64,000 nucleotides of DNA, taken from Mucilaginibacter sp. OK098 (GTDB lineage: Bacteria > Bacteroidota > Bacteroidia > Sphingobacteriales > Sphingobacteriaceae). The notes beneath the pieces were generated by a model. It was not told the DNA's origin. It searched no databases and saw nothing but the letters and a program-made list of their open reading frames with translations. Each line of letters begins with the position of its first letter. Position 1 is the first letter of the stretch. Position numbers and translations under genes: made by a program. Shown here one piece after another: positions 62,594 through 64,000 of the stretch. The stretch covers positions 310,001 to 374,000 of the forward strand of contig NZ_FRCM01000007.1 of the NCBI RefSeq assembly GCF_900142915.1. The letters are read 5' to 3'.

Positions 62594-63607
62594 ATGGTTA
62601 CACCTATACTGATTGTTATTGTTTGCCTTGCGCTGATATTTGATTATACCAACGGCTTTCATGATGCGGCAAACTCTATTGCCACTATTGTATCTACCAA
62701 AGTATTAACACCTTTCCAGGCCGTTGTATGGGCTGCTTTCTTTAATTTCCTGGTTTATTTTTTTATAAAAGACCATAAGGTTGCCAAAACAGTTTCCAAA
62801 ATAGTAGTTGAAAATTTTATTACGCTAAATGTAATACTGGCAGGCTTAATAGCTGCAATTTCATGGAATTTGGTAACCTGGTGGTTTGGTATCCCTTCAA
62901 GCTCATCACATACGCTTATCGGCGGGTTTGCCGGGGCAGGTATCACCAACGCAATATACATGGGCGCAAGCGGCTTAAGTGCCGTAAATATGTCATACAT
63001 AATTACTATACTGGCTTATATAGTACTGGCGCCGGTAATTGGTTTAATAGTTGCCTATATAGTAACCATTATTATCCTGCATATCTGCAAAAATGCAAGG
63101 CCAGCCGTAGCCGAGCGATGGTTTAAAAGACTCCAGCTTGTATCATCTGCAGCCTTAAGCTTTGCACACGGTGGTAATGATGCTCAAAAAGTAATGGGTA
63201 TTTTGTATGTGGCAATAGTTACAGCAAAAATAATAAAACCGGGCGATGTTATGCCCAATTGGATCCCGCTGGCATGTTACTCGGCTATTGCTCTTGGAAC
63301 TTTGTCCGGCGGATGGAGAATAGTAAAAACAATGGGGTCGAAGATCACTAAAATAACCCCGCTTGAAGGTGTTAGTGCCGAAACCGCCGGCGCCATCACC
63401 CTGTTATTTACTGAGCATTTCGGTATCCCGGTTTCAACCACACATACCATTACCGGCTCAATTATAGGTGTTGGTTTAACAAAACGTTTATCAGCCGTGC
63501 GCTGGGGCCTAACCATAAATATTATTTGGGCATGGGTAATCACTATCCCGGTATCTGCACTTATTTCTGCAGGCATATTTGCCTTGCTAAGAGTTTTTGT
63601 TAAATAA
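62594..63607 (+). CDS. Inorganic phosphate transporter, Pit family
   Basis: 337 residues with about ten membrane segments. The two Pit repeats show GFHDAANSIATIVSTKVL near the N-terminus and LSFAHGGNDAQKVMGILYV in the second half. It takes up phosphate, probably as a metal complex, with H+ symport. Operon with DUF47; probably controlled through the Pho-box-like repeat. Confidence 0.94.
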   Translation: MVTPILIVIVCLALIFDYTNGFHDAANSIATIVSTKVLTPFQAVVWAAFFNFLVYFFIKDHKVAKTVSKIVVENFITLNVILAGLIAAISWNLVTWWFGIPSSSSHTLIGGFAGAGITNAIYMGASGLSAVNMSYIITILAYIVLAPVIGLIVAYIVTIIILHICKNARPAVAERWFKRLQLVSSAALSFAHGGNDAQKVMGILYVAIVTAKIIKPGDVMPNWIPLACYSAIALGTLSGGWRIVKTMGSKITKITPLEGVSAETAGAITLLFTEHFGIPVSTTHTITGSIIGVGLTKRLSAVRWGLTINIIWAWVITIPVSALISAGIFALLRVFVK

Positions 63608-63679
63608 ACTTTCTGCTAAAAATTTTGTTTAATTTGGCAGTAACAATATTGATAAATTAACTTTAAAAGCTACCCCGAA

Positions 63680-64000
63680 ATGAAAAACGTATTTTTAATT
63701 ATCCCTGCCCTGGTTTTATCTTTAACATTATCCAGCTATAATTCTCCTGTTCCTGTTAAAGCAAATCCAATTCAAATAAGCATTCCATCATCATTAGATA
63801 TGGGCAATGCCTTAAAACAAGCATTACAGCAGGGAACCGCTAAAAGCTCAGATCAGCTTTCGGCTGTAAATGGCTATTTTGGCAATGCTGCCATAAAAAT
63901 CCTTTTCCCGCCGCAGGCTCAAAAAGCGGAAAAAACATTAAGGGGTTTAGGCTTAGGTAAATTGTGCGACAATGTTATCCTTTCACTAAACCGAGCCGCC
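63680..64000 (+). CDS. DUF4197 domain exported protein, 3' end cut by window edge
   Basis: The frame starts at ATG 63680 and is open to the last base (107 residues). A signal peptide of about 20 residues (VFLIIPALVLSLTLSS) is followed by DMGNALKQALQQGTAKSSDQ and NAAIKILFPPQAQKAEKTL, the DUF4197 pattern. Function unknown. Confidence 0.85.
   Translation, partial: MKNVFLIIPALVLSLTLSSYNSPVPVKANPIQISIPSSLDMGNALKQALQQGTAKSSDQLSAVNGYFGNAAIKILFPPQAQKAEKTLRGLGLGKLCDNVILSLNRAA

Noticed and set aside
1..64000. tRNA, rRNA and riboswitch genes
   Set aside because: No tRNA-like T-loop/acceptor pattern, rRNA segment or known riboswitch core was recognised by eye; a covariance-model scan would decide.

Overview
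The window reads as chromosomal DNA of a Bacteroidota bacterium, most likely family Sphingobacteriaceae (Mucilaginibacter or Pedobacter type). The grounds are: recurrent TAnnTTTG promoter elements instead of classical -10 boxes, sometimes with an upstream TTG or TTTG; an outer-membrane beta-barrel protein with a carboxypeptidase-regulatory N-terminal domain; families typical of the phylum (DUF4142, DUF3098 beside ftsX, DUF4197, single-chain E1 alpha/beta dehydrogenase, YXWGXW protein); and intergenic spaces filled with simple-looking inverted repeats. Species is not decidable from this sequence alone.

Layout. 1-897 holds the 5' part of a cobalamin/iron-type binding protein gene. 1.2-4 kb carries lepB, a DUF4142 lipoprotein, gcvH, a VanZ-like gene and a 48-residue lipoprotein. 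4.2-10.5 kb has an outer-membrane receptor-like gene behind two matching palindromes, an Rpn/PD-(D/E)XK nuclease gene flanked by 42-bp direct repeats, and feoAB. 10.5-13.8 kb is a MocR-type regulator divergent from a secreted SnoaL-RidA fusion and a PhzF-family gene. 13.9-18.4 kb has SprT-like, HD and Fur-family genes, a porin behind a 36-bp perfect palindrome, and a QQRAP-repeat exported protein. 18.4-34.9 kb is mainly housekeeping: apaG, dusB, CPBP protease, DUF2007, cdsA, psd, def, M16 peptidase, hpt, an ECF sigma factor, acetyltransferase, FAD enzyme, OsmC, SDR, mrp, nifU and hflX. 35-45 kb has uppP, DUF3098, ftsX, the E1 fusion, DUF4198, prfB with its programmed frameshift, an esterase and an aminotransferase.

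45.7-49.8 kb is an AT-rich minus-strand cassette: a 53-residue Cys-rich protein, a Nudix hydrolase, a 1046-residue PLD-helicase-DUF3427 protein and a small hypothetical. It is the best candidate here for an accessory, defence-like system. 50.2-52.8 kb holds frr and an ABC exporter. 52.9-55.5 kb is a four-gene minus-strand operon (His/Cys-rich protein, membrane protein, histidine kinase, NarL-type regulator) with two related dyads upstream. 57.3-59.3 kb pairs a receiver-thioredoxin-like-thioredoxin-reductase fusion with a UBP-type zinc finger. 60.8-63.6 kb is a phosphate module: a PhoR-like kinase, a Pho-box-like direct repeat, a DUF47/PhoU-like protein and a Pit transporter. A DUF4197 gene runs off the right edge.

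No tRNA, rRNA, CRISPR array or complete insertion sequence was recognised by eye. All family names rest on motif reading, not database searches.
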